A stretch of 64,000 nt of DNA from Rhodothermia bacterium. GTDB taxonomy: Bacteria; Bacteroidota; Rhodothermia; Balneolales; Balneolaceae. Shown here piece by piece: positions 13,601-20,406 of this stretch. Made by a program: the position numbers and the translations under genes. The notes under the pieces were generated by a model. It did not search any database. It was not told the origin of the DNA and worked only from the letters and a program-made list of their open reading frames with translations. Position 1 is the first letter of the stretch, and each line of letters opens with the position of its first letter. Location of the stretch: contig JAUICM010000002.1 in the NCBI GenBank assembly GCA_030427885.1, forward strand, positions 186,001-250,000, written 5' to 3'.

Positions 13601-16600
13601 TCCTTCTGTTACACCTGAAAGCGAATTACCTGAATTACTGTAGTTTCCATTACCATCATTCAGATAGACGTAGGTGGCATAATCAGTCCCTGTAAATCCT
13701 GTCATTACGATGTCCATATCCTCATCGGCATCCACATCTGAGAATTGAACATATCCGGAACGCATATCAGGTAAACCTTGAACGAACTCCGAATACTCAT
13801 TGTCACCAAGGTTCCTGTAAAGCTTTGTGCTCACTTCGCTGGAGCTGTTCTGTCCCGTAGTCAGGTAATCCAGATCACCATCCCCGTCAATATCTGCCAG
13901 ATCGAGCGCACTATAACGTAACCCTTCAAATTCTTCTCCTGAATTTTTTATATAAGCGTCTTTGGCATCGAGCACCGAAAACAATCCCTGATAGGTACTG
14001 GAACCATTGGTGTTAGATATTGAAACTTCGGCATAGCCTTCATTTACATCAGGTACTGTAACCTGTAACATGGTCTCACTACCATAGGCTATCTGAGCAG
14101 CCTGACCACCTATACTAACACTATTATTGGATGCAGTGGACGTAAATCCAGATCCAAAAATGGTTACCATAGAACCTGCGTTTGCAAACTCTGGCTCAAT
14201 GCGACTTACATAGAAAGGTTGCTCAATATTCTCATATAGAGTGGTGGTATAGGTTCCGTGAGTCCCGGTTATAAATACATCCAGGTCATCATCCTCATCC
14301 AAATCAATAAATTTTCCAGAACCATTGGAAACACCTTTCAGGCTCAAGCCTGAATTCATAAAAGTTCCATTTCCATCATTTTCATACACAATGGCATACC
14401 CTGAACCAGTCATTAAAAGATCAGAATTGCCATCCCCGTCCACATCACCAAGATTCAGTGTACCATAAGATCCACCCTGCAAGGTTTGCCCTGAAGCAGT
14501 GAATGAACCATCTCCCCCATTGTTAAAATAAATGAGTGTTGTTAAAACACTTCCGTTATTACCTGTATAGATGATATCAGGATAGGCATCCCCATCAATA
14601 TCTCCCATTGCCACATCACTGTAGATGAGCCCCGTAAAACTTTCTCCGGCGTCGGAAAAAGAACCACTTCCGTTATTCAGATATAATCGTGCAAAGTAAC
14701 TCGGACTATACCCTGATACAAAGATATCCAGATCGCCGTCCAGATCAATATCAGCCATATCGGCGGATGAAGCCCTCAAGGCGGCAAAACTCTGTCCTGA
14801 ATTTGTGAAACTTGCGGAACCATCATTGAGATACAGAATTGTATTATAGGTTGCAGAGCCTGTTCCTGTAACAAGGATATCGATATCATCATCCCCGTCC
14901 ACATCACCAAATATGGTCTTTCCTTCTGTGGTTCCGATGACTGAGGTTCCCAATTGTACAAAACTTCCGGAGCCATTGTTCAAATAAATACTGGAACTAT
15001 ACGCTGAACCTGGTCCATTATATCCGTTCACAAATATATCCAGATCGCCATCTCCGTCCAGATCGATCAGCTTTGAGGTACCATCTGAATATTTTGTAAG
15101 AGAAACACCTGAATCAGAAAATCCACCTGAGCCATTATTTAAAAACAGCTTTGTATAATATTCTGAAGAATTGTTTTGACCCTGAATGAGCAGATCCAGA
15201 TCTCCGTCGCCATCCACATCACCGAAATCTGAAGAACTGTTCAATAGTCCTTCGAAAGAAGTTGTACTAGCCTTTAAATGAGGAGTGGTATTCTCCAGAA
15301 CTTTAAGCTGTACAGTTTTGGTATCACTGTTGCCGCCATTTTGAACTTTTATATCGATAACTCCCGAAGAAATATCTGGCACTTCAACTATGATAAAATC
15401 TGAACCACCATCAGTAACGGTGGCAGGAGTACTTCCAAAGAATACCTGGTCATCAACAGATAATGAAAATCCGGTACCGTAGATCGTCATATAAGAACCC
15501 CGGGCTACTGTAGTTGGATAAACTCCTGAAACGGAGATGACCGGAAAACCACCATTTTCGTACATCAAAATACGATCAGAGCCCGGAGCTGCTACTATTA
15601 CATCGAGATCACCATCCTTATAGAGATCTGCCAGATGGATATTTGCAACCTGATCAGCATTATTGGTAAATATGATCTGATCACTGAAACTTCCGGTCCC
15701 GTCATTCAGAAACCATACGATCTTATTATCTTTTCTGGAAGAAACCATAAGGTCGAGGTCTCCATCACCATCCAGATCGGCGGCCTCTACATCGTTAGGG
15801 CCATTACTTGCTGTAGAAATAACATTCTGAGTGCTTGATATGGAACCACTATTATTGGAATGAATCGAAATTTTATTATCGCCAATAGAAGTTGTAATGA
15901 TCTCCGGGAAATCATCTCCATTCAGGTCTGCAGCCAATACACTGCTGGCACTATCGGTGACAGATGAAATAATGAACTGACCGCTGAATTGCCCTGAACC
16001 ATTATTCACATAATAAGCGATCTTATTATCAAGAATAGAAGCGGAAAGAACATCCAGATCGCCATCATTATCTATATCTGAGGCTATAACACTAACCACT
16101 CCATTTGTCAGTGATGTTATGGTTGAATCTGAACTGAATTCTCCTTCTCCATCATTTTCGAACCAAACAATCCGGTTTTCCCCTTTAATTGCTGCCAGAA
16201 GATCGGGATACGCATCCCCGTTCAGGTCTGCAACAACTATATCATATGGATTTGTAACTGAATTGCTTATGAGTGAATCATTACTGAATGTGCCATCACC
16301 ATTATTCATATTCCAGGTGATTTTATTCCCTGTGCCACCTGTCGTCACAATGTCTTCGTAACCGTCACCATTCAGATCCGCAATATATAGTGACGTTGCC
16401 GGATTTGATGTTGTGGATATCAGAGTCTGTGTTCCGAATGTGCCATTCCCCTGATTTTCATACCATGCCAGTTTACCATCATCTATTGAAGTGGAAATGA
16501 TATCCAGATCACCATCATTATCAACATCTAATGCCCCTACATCACTGGCATTGTCTGCAGCAGTAGTTATTTGTATCTCGCTTCCAAAACTTACATTTCC

Positions 16601-17440
16601 AAAATTTTGCTCAAGGATTGTGAAGTATCCTGCATAATCAACCGTTCCGTTTTCGTTTGAAATAGAAAGTGAGCCTGGACCAGCGGTTTCACTTGGCACC
16701 TCTACAACCAGCCTGCTACTCGTAGCTGAAAGCACGGTAGCTTCTGTACTATTGAAGGTAACGGTGTTATCTGAAGTGTTTGGAATAAATCCGGTTCCAT
16801 AAATAGTTATTTCTGAACCGGGGGCACCCGCTCTCTGGTTAAGTGAACTTATATCCAGCTGATCTACCAGTCCTGTTATCGATATACTGTCGATATAGAC
16901 TGCATCCAGTCCGGAATCAACAGATCCGTTTTTTACATACCAGAAATCGATCCAGTAATATCCTTCTTCAAGATTATATAACTGGCTTGTAGTCCAGTCA
17001 TTAAAACCTGAAGCTGAGTCAACTGTAACACCATCTATCTGAACTTTGAACTCGTCATTGTCATTCTCAGTACTGGTATAATATTTGAACTGTAGTGTAC
17101 CGCCAGCTTCACCAATTCTGACTTTAAGCCCATGATTAGTCGCTTCTGAGGCTCCAATAGCACCACTTTTTAAGCTAAAACCTGCTTCGAATGCTGAATC
17201 TTCCTGAACCACACTCCATGAGTTCGAAGATATTGTGGCTCCAAATGCTGAACCCGAAGTATATGCTCCGAATTCATCTGGTATAGCTCCATCTTCAAAA
17301 GTGTATAAAGTGTCCGATTGAGCATTGGCAACTCCCGAACATATCACCAGCATTAAAAGAAGAAAAAAGCTTTTAAATGATCCTTTTAATCTCATGTTGT
17401 ACAAATACCCCGTACGATTTGAAAAATACTTTTTATTCAT
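1616..17440 (-). CDS. Giant FG-GAP/VCBS and IPT/TIG repeat surface protein with type IX sorting domain
   Basis: A 5,274-residue secreted protein. Order of parts: signal peptide (an in-frame ATG at 17395 would give a more typical one, ending ANAQ); N-terminal jelly-roll-like domain (about 42-190); then FG-GAP/VCBS repeats with D-x-D-G-D-x-D calcium loops about every 60 residues, punctuated by IPT/TIG domains near residues 208, 645, 1085, 1520, 1965, 2405, 2855, 3295 and 4375; two fibronectin III domains near 3730 and 4280; a dockerin-like pair of EF loops (4930-5010); a cohesin-like domain (5045-5160); and a type IX sorting domain (5187-5274, with QNYPNPFNP). It is last in a five-gene operon, 13 bases after the cohesin lipoprotein. 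Such proteins are usually calcium-stabilised adhesins or substrate binders; the actual ligand is unknown. The reading frame is intact over 15.8 kb. Confidence 0.9.
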   Translation of the reverse strand: MNKKYFSNRTGYLYNMRLKGSFKSFFLLLMLVICSGVANAQSDTLYTFEDGAIPDEFGAYTSGSAFGATISSNSWSVVQEDSAFEAGFSLKSGAIGASEATNHGLKVRIGEAGGTLQFKYYTSTENDNDEFKVQIDGVTVDSASGFNDWTTSQLYNLEEGYYWIDFWYVKNGSVDSGLDAVYIDSISITGLVDQLDISSLNQRAGAPGSEITIYGTGFIPNTSDNTVTFNSTEATVLSATSSRLVVEVPSETAGPGSLSISNENGTVDYAGYFTILEQNFGNVSFGSEIQITTAADNASDVGALDVDNDGDLDIISTSIDDGKLAWYENQGNGTFGTQTLISTTSNPATSLYIADLNGDGYEDIVTTGGTGNKITWNMNNGDGTFSNDSLISNSVTNPYDIVVADLNGDAYPDLLAAIKGENRIVWFENDGEGEFSSDSTITSLTNGVVSVIASDIDNDGDLDVLSASILDNKIAYYVNNGSGQFSGQFIISSVTDSASSVLAADLNGDDFPEIITTSIGDNKISIHSNNSGSISSTQNVISTASNGPNDVEAADLDGDGDLDLMVSSRKDNKIVWFLNDGTGSFSDQIIFTNNADQVANIHLADLYKDGDLDVIVAAPGSDRILMYENGGFPVISVSGVYPTTVARGSYMTIYGTGFSLSVDDQVFFGSTPATVTDGGSDFIIVEVPDISSGVIDIKVQNGGNSDTKTVQLKVLENTTPHLKASTTSFEGLLNSSSDFGDVDGDGDLDLLIQGQNNSSEYYTKLFLNNGSGGFSDSGVSLTKYSDGTSKLIDLDGDGDLDIFVNGYNGPGSAYSSSIYLNNGSGSFVQLGTSVIGTTEGKTIFGDVDGDDDIDILVTGTGSATYNTILYLNDGSASFTNSGQSFAALRASSADMADIDLDGDLDIFVSGYSPSYFARLYLNNGSGSFSDAGESFTGLIYSDVAMGDIDGDAYPDIIYTGNNGSVLTTLIYFNNGGDGSFTASGQTLQGGSYGTLNLGDVDGDGNSDLLMTGSGYAIVYENDGNGTFMNSGLSLKGVSNGSGKFIDLDEDDDLDVFITGTHGTYTTTLYENIEQPFYVSRIEPEFANAGSMVTIFGSGFTSTASNNSVSIGGQAAQIAYGSETMLQVTVPDVNEGYAEVSISNTNGSSTYQGLFSVLDAKDAYIKNSGEEFEGLRYSALDLADIDGDGDLDYLTTGQNSSSEVSTKLYRNLGDNEYSEFVQGLPDMRSGYVQFSDVDADEDMDIVMTGFTGTDYATYVYLNDGNGNYSNSGNSLSGVTEGEVQMGDLDGDGDPDMLLTGNGYSSNTYSTTILMNDGTGKFYQSTQSLTGLRYSSADIADVDNDGDLDIFIAGYSPSYIARLYLNNGAGEFSLSSESFTGVIYSASKFGDIDGDGDQDLIYMGHNGSVYVTYVNINNGLGEFSEITNSITPAQYASLDLGDVDGDGDLDLMVIGGTATKVYVNNGTGTFTPSGISLLGVTESDAKFGDADADGDLDIFVTGLSGSAYTSIFYENAERPFLISKVRPGTAAPGSKVTIYGSGFSSTANDNTVSIGGAGATVISASSTQLLVTVPSVQKGSAEVSVSNNNGTVDYNGVFSVLGSKEPYLKKNNNVPFDGVRYASSDRGDVDGDGNLDIIISGYNSSSQPIMELYLGDGEGGFQESNESFTGIYHGAIRFADLDGDGDLDIVASGYTGSAYTTFIYFNDGDGGYDVDSNTYHGVDEDVDLGDVDGDGDIDMLLTGTGSAGTYTTLLYLNDGSGEFFDSGQSLLGLRYSSADMADADEDGDLDIVMAGYSPSVIMRLYLNDGAGNFTNSSESFTGQYYSDVKFADIDGDGDQDIISTGNTGSVVATFIHTNNGGGDYTSEQTSIYAAANPEMTLGDIDSDGDLDLLIAAGGNTRLYSNAGDGTYSESGISFTGIYDSALEMDDMDGDGDMDVLITGYTGTVYESAYYENTEKPFRITSVRPLSSTVGGKITIRGSGFSSTASENAVKIGGATATISSASTSQLVVTVPSLSAGSTDIDVTRGSKTTSLENQFSVLEYKDPFIRKDVDAELEGVRYASSDLGDANGDGYMDMIISGYNVSNEVVTNLYLGDGEGGFELSEETFAGTYQGAVRFGDLDDDGDLDVIEMGYDGSTNITRTYFNDGDGGYTQSESTFTGAYQGEFELGDVDADGDLDMVLMGYGFSGSYSAAILLNDGGGSFFNSGQSLTGLRYGKMDMADADGDGDLDIIMSGYSPTYSVLLWLNDGSGTFTNSNESFTGVLYSDVVFVDLDGDGDQDVVSSGYNGSQYLTYLNFNNGSGEYTAASETLPGVQYATISTGDIDGDGDQDLIVAGNNTAVLYLNFGDGTFEESSVSLTGVYDATVNMADLEGDGDVDILIAGYAGSTYSAIIYENTIPPFLISKFYPLSGGVGTTVSIYGTKFSSNPSDNQVEIGGVAATVTAASENKLVVTIPSGGFPGFNEVTVTNENGTAVATKEFDILFENTPELKLSGVSIEGARYSDFDFADIDGDSDLDMFLTGQNTSGNYLGSLYLNGGRGNFVYKNSGLPNSYYGTPVFEDVDNDGDNDLLNTGYNGSYFAQIRLNNGDGTFISSGNSLAGTYINSSSFGDVDGDGDLDLFICGYATSAYLYLNDGSGIYTNSGQSFQGMQYCSSEFFDFDNDGDLDLIESGNYSSAYSVFMYENDGEGIFTNVSTSITGTAYGSISVGDVTGDGFDDFILTGYSNVLSGGSESALYTNTGSGSFTKSSQDFLDVYDSSSDLGDFDGDGDLDLILTGRNQSGQAELAIYFNNGFGSFTYDEELSQSIYSTYDGRVKFVDVDGDGDLDIAISGYSQSAPTSYFSGIYENLGGSSINDVMPSSGAPGTRISIFGSGFSSTSSANRVIIGGTEAEIISASSTKIIAEIPDVDPGFSTIGVVGSSGFARYSGAFTVLAEKDPFFKSSFTTVTALSNGSSVFGDVDGDGDFDLHLTGNNGSSNQSKLFLNNGAGIFSDAGVSFINLSSSAADFGDLDDDGDLDLVLSGNNGTTQYTFTYGNDGTGNFNSLSSWGGTNYGDIKVAYINDDNYPDILQTGNSGTAKFTDIYFSDGNGTFNSVTSLSEFENSSIAVGDVDNDGYIDVLVSGYDGSVYTTQLFTGTGTEDLDQVSFNFEDTYYNRSHIADFDGDGDLDILVSGSTVYLNNGSGTSYTKLDRDIDQLDTGDSAIGDLDGDGDVDVLIMGYTGSDPVTKVYLNDGDGGFSDSGLSLINLGQGSSDIADIDADGDLDIIITGADADGNPVSVIYENTVPPFGISDVKPLSGAPGSRIELYGAGFSETASSNTVRFGSQLADVISASPTKLVVEVPDMEEGFEAVRVTVGGKQDIYAQNFTILKQEQAYFNGTSNAIATVSGQNFGGLTTADLNNDGFIDAVITSNNLDKVVWYKSNGDGTFAEGIEITNEADGASSVFAADLNDDGNIDLLTSSLSDGEIAWYENDGEDDPTFTRTVITSTTSGAQKVIAADLDGDGDPDVISASQSDDKVAWFENNGNGQFSDPVIITTTADGAWDIDAIDFDGDGYQDIVSASISDGKIAWYPNGGAGVSRVSRFQTKNDLASLSLPRGVAVADVDGDDLIDILATSNTNDDLLWFENTGTSFGGAQTINNNIDGAYRIATGDMDGDGDLDMVISTNASSSVYWVENTSTGFSISRTVYSGSSAIDNVSLADIDKDGDLDVLATTTTGYSLLWFENQGPPKPENLDFVTTSNSIQLSWTMEPAFNTAGYNVYRSTESGTDIESATKLNSSLIGTNSYEDTGVTPNTQYYYQITAVESGTSEETNPSDELRVPFQYTRLLTASSFSMTEGDTIRVYAAYIPGSASVSATLVPTDGSSSGSSVSIKSFSFNYIDFIAPDISAGSYELLVSINGNEYTVPGFTVLEADRGYFRDILEMTSIPEKTADFTVGDFNGDGYPDVGYIAYGDEASIGWARNRGNTQFTQAQIILSPIQSGSADAGNLIHATDMDGDGYDDIVYTVRSQATAYWMKSEGDGTFGDPIEIADTLGVPAGIAVFDADADGDHDVIITDEDGDRLLFIKNRGDNFFRNPVVIESGSTNMNGPVDVISGDMNKDGRLDIIVAVEGTDDIVYYENNGDGTFGARQAISTSSNAPNMLAAVDLDKDGDTDLVATSLGSDRIIYFRNNDAGSSFTSTTASQGVNNPLPLVVDDVTGDGLKDIVTANDNTGVIYSIPNMAPSGFGTPDDIFGIDFESSKLLLADLDQDGDLDLFSLNENNVYGKITAHINFDPPPAPPTGLSVNGRIGRAELSWDANTEADLNEYHLYRSIHPDSTYILVGTIAESSTSYTDSDLMNAYTYYYAVRAVDDSESESENSNIVNEMIFTPRITRIEPASSAAGKEITLFGNGFVDNTSQVSVFFDDNSAGIVSADSSFLKVEIPDNIFGKTTIVVTVEGVEYTYPISYLVLAETDGTFSTPAEFSIGSALGSLANADLDNDGFDDLLTTYPSAQAVNYLVNDGNGEYLTESVLTTSTGSYTKIVQANLFDDGYPDLVAITNSNNEFHVFRNTGQNASEPADRYERTRITGNNIAATDIQVADMNNDGKQDVLIASSGDEKISIYLNQSLGHVSFSSEIVLSDNATDVNSIYPADLNMDGFMDVIASEAGANRISVYLNDGDNNFTKSTVSSSISNVRKVSSFDVNNDGDYDIVALSSGTSGELVYYSGNGDGSFGSISQLSSGVDGKTFEIGDLNGDGYIDLVTGEQNGTLELYLNDGSSNLIFTESSFEQTGGFAGLIIFDADNDGDLEIAVRSTSNAAVFVYYNLVVTPVYVSHVNYEGSNNLIAYEGDGAYLEFVFDVNSNSFFNDRIATRFPTGSVSITDEDNVTTTVSSNVFTDSSLIVRPAFLYTNDSFTVTLNSGDMSDASRGEFYFDTNGNAQNDGEADNHISDSYSTSMLGDFDISGEVEFDDWMVLRDAWLSNDFRYELAPFTGKSGVGFPKVQVNGNSDYDIDDLSNFIRSWNYSQQVNSKILFDRGNEGKAFVKAVKPDSISFSGESYIVVNQSSESDYSADGNDMFLHYQISLDHPGKVKGISLELEYDADKLEVDNIRDLKLFDIEGGYNVTLTYTDSLNGIAKIQVANFGEVNSVRGKDIAEITFRVKDPGSSDVDITSDIRLENVVTPVRSAMKTAVDLSDIIPETFNLAQNYPNPFNPTTNIQYDLASKAQVNITIFDVLGRKVATLVDENQNPGYYKVKWDAKALASGMYLYIIRAKSDSGENFTSVKKMILVK
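7300..14230 (-). repeat. Tandem ~1.3-kb modules (IPT + FG-GAP blades) inside the giant gene
   Basis: IPT/TIG starts recur at about nt 14190, 12875, 11550, 10225, 8870 and 7560, a period of 1.31-1.36 kb (about 440 residues). Each module begins with a G-x-G-F(S/T) IPT strand and runs through a set of FG-GAP blades ending in a TxFYEN-like sequence. Copies are diverged in DNA but aligned in architecture, as expected from old tandem duplication. Confidence 0.8.
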
Positions 17441-17453
17441 TTTGGACCCCGAC

Positions 17454-18401
17454 CTAGTTTAAAACTGCTTCGTCGAAGTCGGTGATGACCACATCAGAAC
17501 CATCTTCGGATTTAAACACTGAGTTGGAACCAATTGAAATAGTTGTTGATGAACTCAGTGTGCCATTTGGTGTGAATGTTATACTGCAGAACTTACCTGA
17601 GCCGCCTTTACTAATTAGGTTATTCCCAAGAACACCTGCATATACATTAACAATACCATTTGCATTACTGACCTCAGGAACCGAAATAATATTTGAGGCC
17701 TCTCCTCTGTTAAGGTAGCTTTCAGAATCGGTATACACTTCAATGTCTGAGATGGATGTTGACAGTACACTTGCGTCAAACTCCAGTTCAAGGCTGATGG
17801 CATTTACTGCATCTGACTCTACCATTTCATCCACATATATATCAACAGTGTAACTACCATCATTATTAGCAGTGATATTTCTTTTCCGAAACATGAATCC
17901 TTTCGATTCTATCGCATTCACTTTGAACGAACCTTCGAATGGTTCGGATACGTTGCTATATCCTGTCACTCCAACCACGATCTCAAAAGTATAGCTCTCA
18001 GAATTAATGGTTTCTTCGAGGCCAGTAAACTCTATACTTGTTCCGGTAACTCTTTCACTATTTGTTACCCCGGAAGGAGACGTATATTCCACATCATAAA
18101 AAAGACTATCTGCAAATCCATTATCATTTGGATCTTTACCCCATGAAAGAGTAAATGTGGATTCTGTTACCGTGAACTGTTCTCCAAATTCACGTCCATC
18201 TAGCAATATGATATCAGCTAATCTGAAATTGGTATTGTTAGGATCTCTTTCGTTTACCGCTTCATCATCCGGGTTATCAGGCAGGTTACCACCACCCAGG
18301 GTTCCCAGGATCTGATCACAACCAGTAAGAGTAGCACCAAATAATAACAGTGCCATTATTTTTGAAACCGGTATAATATGTTCTGAAATGTACTTTCTCA
18401 T
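17454..18401 (-). CDS. Cohesin-domain lipoprotein
   Basis: A 315-residue protein with a lipoprotein signal peptide (lipobox LTGC, lipidated Cys28), a fibronectin-III-like segment (about 60-165) and a C-terminal cohesin-type beta-sandwich (about 175-310, with the pattern ISLELEFD...VL...GI...G...ITF). It lies 3 bases after the PEGA gene and 13 bases before the giant gene, whose C-terminal part contains a dockerin-like region and a second cohesin-like domain. In cellulosomes cohesins bind dockerins. I infer that this lipoprotein could hold the giant protein at the outer membrane. That pairing is untested and the cohesin assignment rests on pattern recognition. Confidence 0.75.
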   Translation of the reverse strand: MRKYISEHIIPVSKIMALLLFGATLTGCDQILGTLGGGNLPDNPDDEAVNERDPNNTNFRLADIILLDGREFGEQFTVTESTFTLSWGKDPNDNGFADSLFYDVEYTSPSGVTNSERVTGTSIEFTGLEETINSESYTFEIVVGVTGYSNVSEPFEGSFKVNAIESKGFMFRKRNITANNDGSYTVDIYVDEMVESDAVNAISLELEFDASVLSTSISDIEVYTDSESYLNRGEASNIISVPEVSNANGIVNVYAGVLGNNLISKGGSGKFCSITFTPNGTLSSSTTISIGSNSVFKSEDGSDVVITDFDEAVLN

Positions 18402-18404
18402 GGC

Positions 18405-20372
18405 TCAAAAATTATAGGTCATACTAATTCCGTTTCCGCCGGCATTAAACTTCAGTTTTGCCTGACGAAGTTTTTTTGCATTGGAAGCCTGAAGCATAAT
18501 ATCCACAAGTTCCAATCCTTTCAATGCACCATATATCGTCATTCCCAAGCGGAAATTATCTGCTGCTACGGATGCATTTTCATAATGCTCCTGGTATTCC
18601 GAACGATACTGGTTTATGGCAGTCAGATTCGAGGCATTGTTATAGTTAGTCAGGCTTTCCTGATATAATTCGTATTCGGCTTTATAGTCGATCAAAGACT
18701 TTGCTGACCAGCCAATAGCTGCTGCACCTCCGAGGAAGTACAGAAAACCTCTTCCCTTTTTTCCAAGGTATCTGTGACCAGAACCAAAGAATACCGCCCC
18801 TGGAAGTAATGCCCTGAAAAAAGCTTTTCCTTTGGTCTTAGGTCTGAATTGATCCATCAAAATGATGCTCGACTCCACCTGATCAATAGCAATATCCGTT
18901 GTGAAAGTCTCAAATCCATCTTTCTTAGCTGTCAACTCATAGGTACCAAATGGGATTGACGGGATAGTAGCAGGAAAACTTGTGTAGGTCTCTTTAAATC
19001 CCGGCCTTGATAAAGTTATTTCTGCGTCTTCAAATACGCTTTCTACTCGATAAGATGCCAGTCCGGCTATCTGTCGGAGGTTAAACGTCACATTCTTTAC
19101 CTCATCCCTCAGTATCTCGATCCGTTCGCTTTTTGATTCAAAATTAGTCAGTTCAGCTTCAACAATATAGGTACCGATCTGGATCTCATTGATACTTCCG
19201 GTTCCGGTTCGTGAATCAACTATTGTACCATTGGGCTTTTTAACTGTCCATTTAGCATTGTTTGGGGTCATCCGGATAATAAGTTCTCCGGTAACCATCC
19301 CTAAATTGGCGTCAATAGTAACCGAATCTCCAGCTTCGGAAATAAGAACATCTTCTTCATAGTCATCATATCCTGTAGCACGTACAACAATGGTATAGGG
19401 CAGATTTGGTCTTGGAGCAAGCTCAAACACTTCATTCAGATCCTGTAAATTATTATCCACCCTCAGGGCAGCACCAGGAGTGCTACTGTTTACGATCACA
19501 TAACCTGAATTCTTCTTCAGATCAAAAGTAAACCTGTTTGGCTGGCCGGATCTCACATCAATTTCTCTGGTAAGGTCCAGATAACCGGGAGCCCGAACCT
19601 GAACTCTACGCCTTCCCTCTGGCTGAATATCATTATACGGTTGACCTTCAATGGTGGTACCCGGTAGTGGTGCTCCATCTACTATAATTGAGGCGCCGCC
19701 AGGATTGGTAATGTAGGACACATTCACCCGCTCAACCCGCTTCATATTATATGGGAATGATACATTTTGCAGGTTAACATCTATAGTATCATATACCGTT
19801 ACATACCCAACTTTTTCTATCTGGATATAATGCTCGCCTTCAGGTAACAAAATCGGGGTTCCAAAGGTGTAACCGGTTATGTCCCCATTATCAATGGTAA
19901 CAGTTGCATTATTTTCGCTTGGTGTAATAAACACCGGTATGTCTCTTCCTGCTGCGTCTCCTCTGATTTCAATGATCCAGAACTTTCCTTTTTCCAGCTG
20001 CACGCCTTCATCCGGCAATACAATTTCTAATGGTTTTGGATACCCTTCTGCATAAGCGGTAATAAACCTTTCACTAGGTGAAACCAGAATTCTTATTTCA
20101 CTTCCTGTTTTCTGTTGACGGATTATATTATTTGATGCCTGAAGGGTAAGATTGGTAACATTAGAACGTATAATTAGTCCTGCTGCCAGATCGCCGTTAT
20201 CATCATAATTTTCAATATCATCTCTCAGAATTTCTGAAGAAGGAGCCCGCTCAACTTTTACCACCCTCATAGCAGGGTCATTGTTTTGAGCAAGCGCCAC
20301 CTCAGGTATAAATAAAAATATCCCGCTGAGAACCAGCAGGAACAGCACACCCGATCTAATATTTCTAATCAT
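18405..20372 (-). CDS. PEGA-domain exported/membrane protein
   Basis: A 655-residue protein with a signal peptide (ends EVALAQ). It has several PEGA-type beta repeats: clear copies near residues 215-275 (NPGGASIIVDG...V.APGYLD), 285-355 (SSTPGAALRVD...VRATGYDDYEE) and 365-425, and a last one near 445-500 (KDGFETF). A C-terminal region (about 525-600) contains glycine-rich hydrophobic segments (FFRALLPGAVFFGSG, FLYFLGGAAAIGW). PEGA domains are common in surface and cell-wall-linked proteins and probably mediate protein or polysaccharide contact. The gene sits in the middle of the giant-protein operon, so a role in assembling or anchoring that protein is an inference. Confidence 0.82.
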   Translation of the reverse strand: MIRNIRSGVLFLLVLSGIFLFIPEVALAQNNDPAMRVVKVERAPSSEILRDDIENYDDNGDLAAGLIIRSNVTNLTLQASNNIIRQQKTGSEIRILVSPSERFITAYAEGYPKPLEIVLPDEGVQLEKGKFWIIEIRGDAAGRDIPVFITPSENNATVTIDNGDITGYTFGTPILLPEGEHYIQIEKVGYVTVYDTIDVNLQNVSFPYNMKRVERVNVSYITNPGGASIIVDGAPLPGTTIEGQPYNDIQPEGRRRVQVRAPGYLDLTREIDVRSGQPNRFTFDLKKNSGYVIVNSSTPGAALRVDNNLQDLNEVFELAPRPNLPYTIVVRATGYDDYEEDVLISEAGDSVTIDANLGMVTGELIIRMTPNNAKWTVKKPNGTIVDSRTGTGSINEIQIGTYIVEAELTNFESKSERIEILRDEVKNVTFNLRQIAGLASYRVESVFEDAEITLSRPGFKETYTSFPATIPSIPFGTYELTAKKDGFETFTTDIAIDQVESSIILMDQFRPKTKGKAFFRALLPGAVFFGSGHRYLGKKGRGFLYFLGGAAAIGWSAKSLIDYKAEYELYQESLTNYNNASNLTAINQYRSEYQEHYENASVAADNFRLGMTIYGALKGLELVDIMLQASNAKKLRQAKLKFNAGGNGISMTYNF

Positions 20373-20406
20373 ACCTTTTATCGCCCCGTACCTTTAAACT
20401 ATTAGG

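Noticed and set aside
4000-16600. CRISPR-like regular short DNA repeats (ATCCAGATCACCATC-type)
   Set aside because: They encode the DGDGDLD calcium loops of FG-GAP blades, have no unique constant spacers, and lie within one long reading frame.
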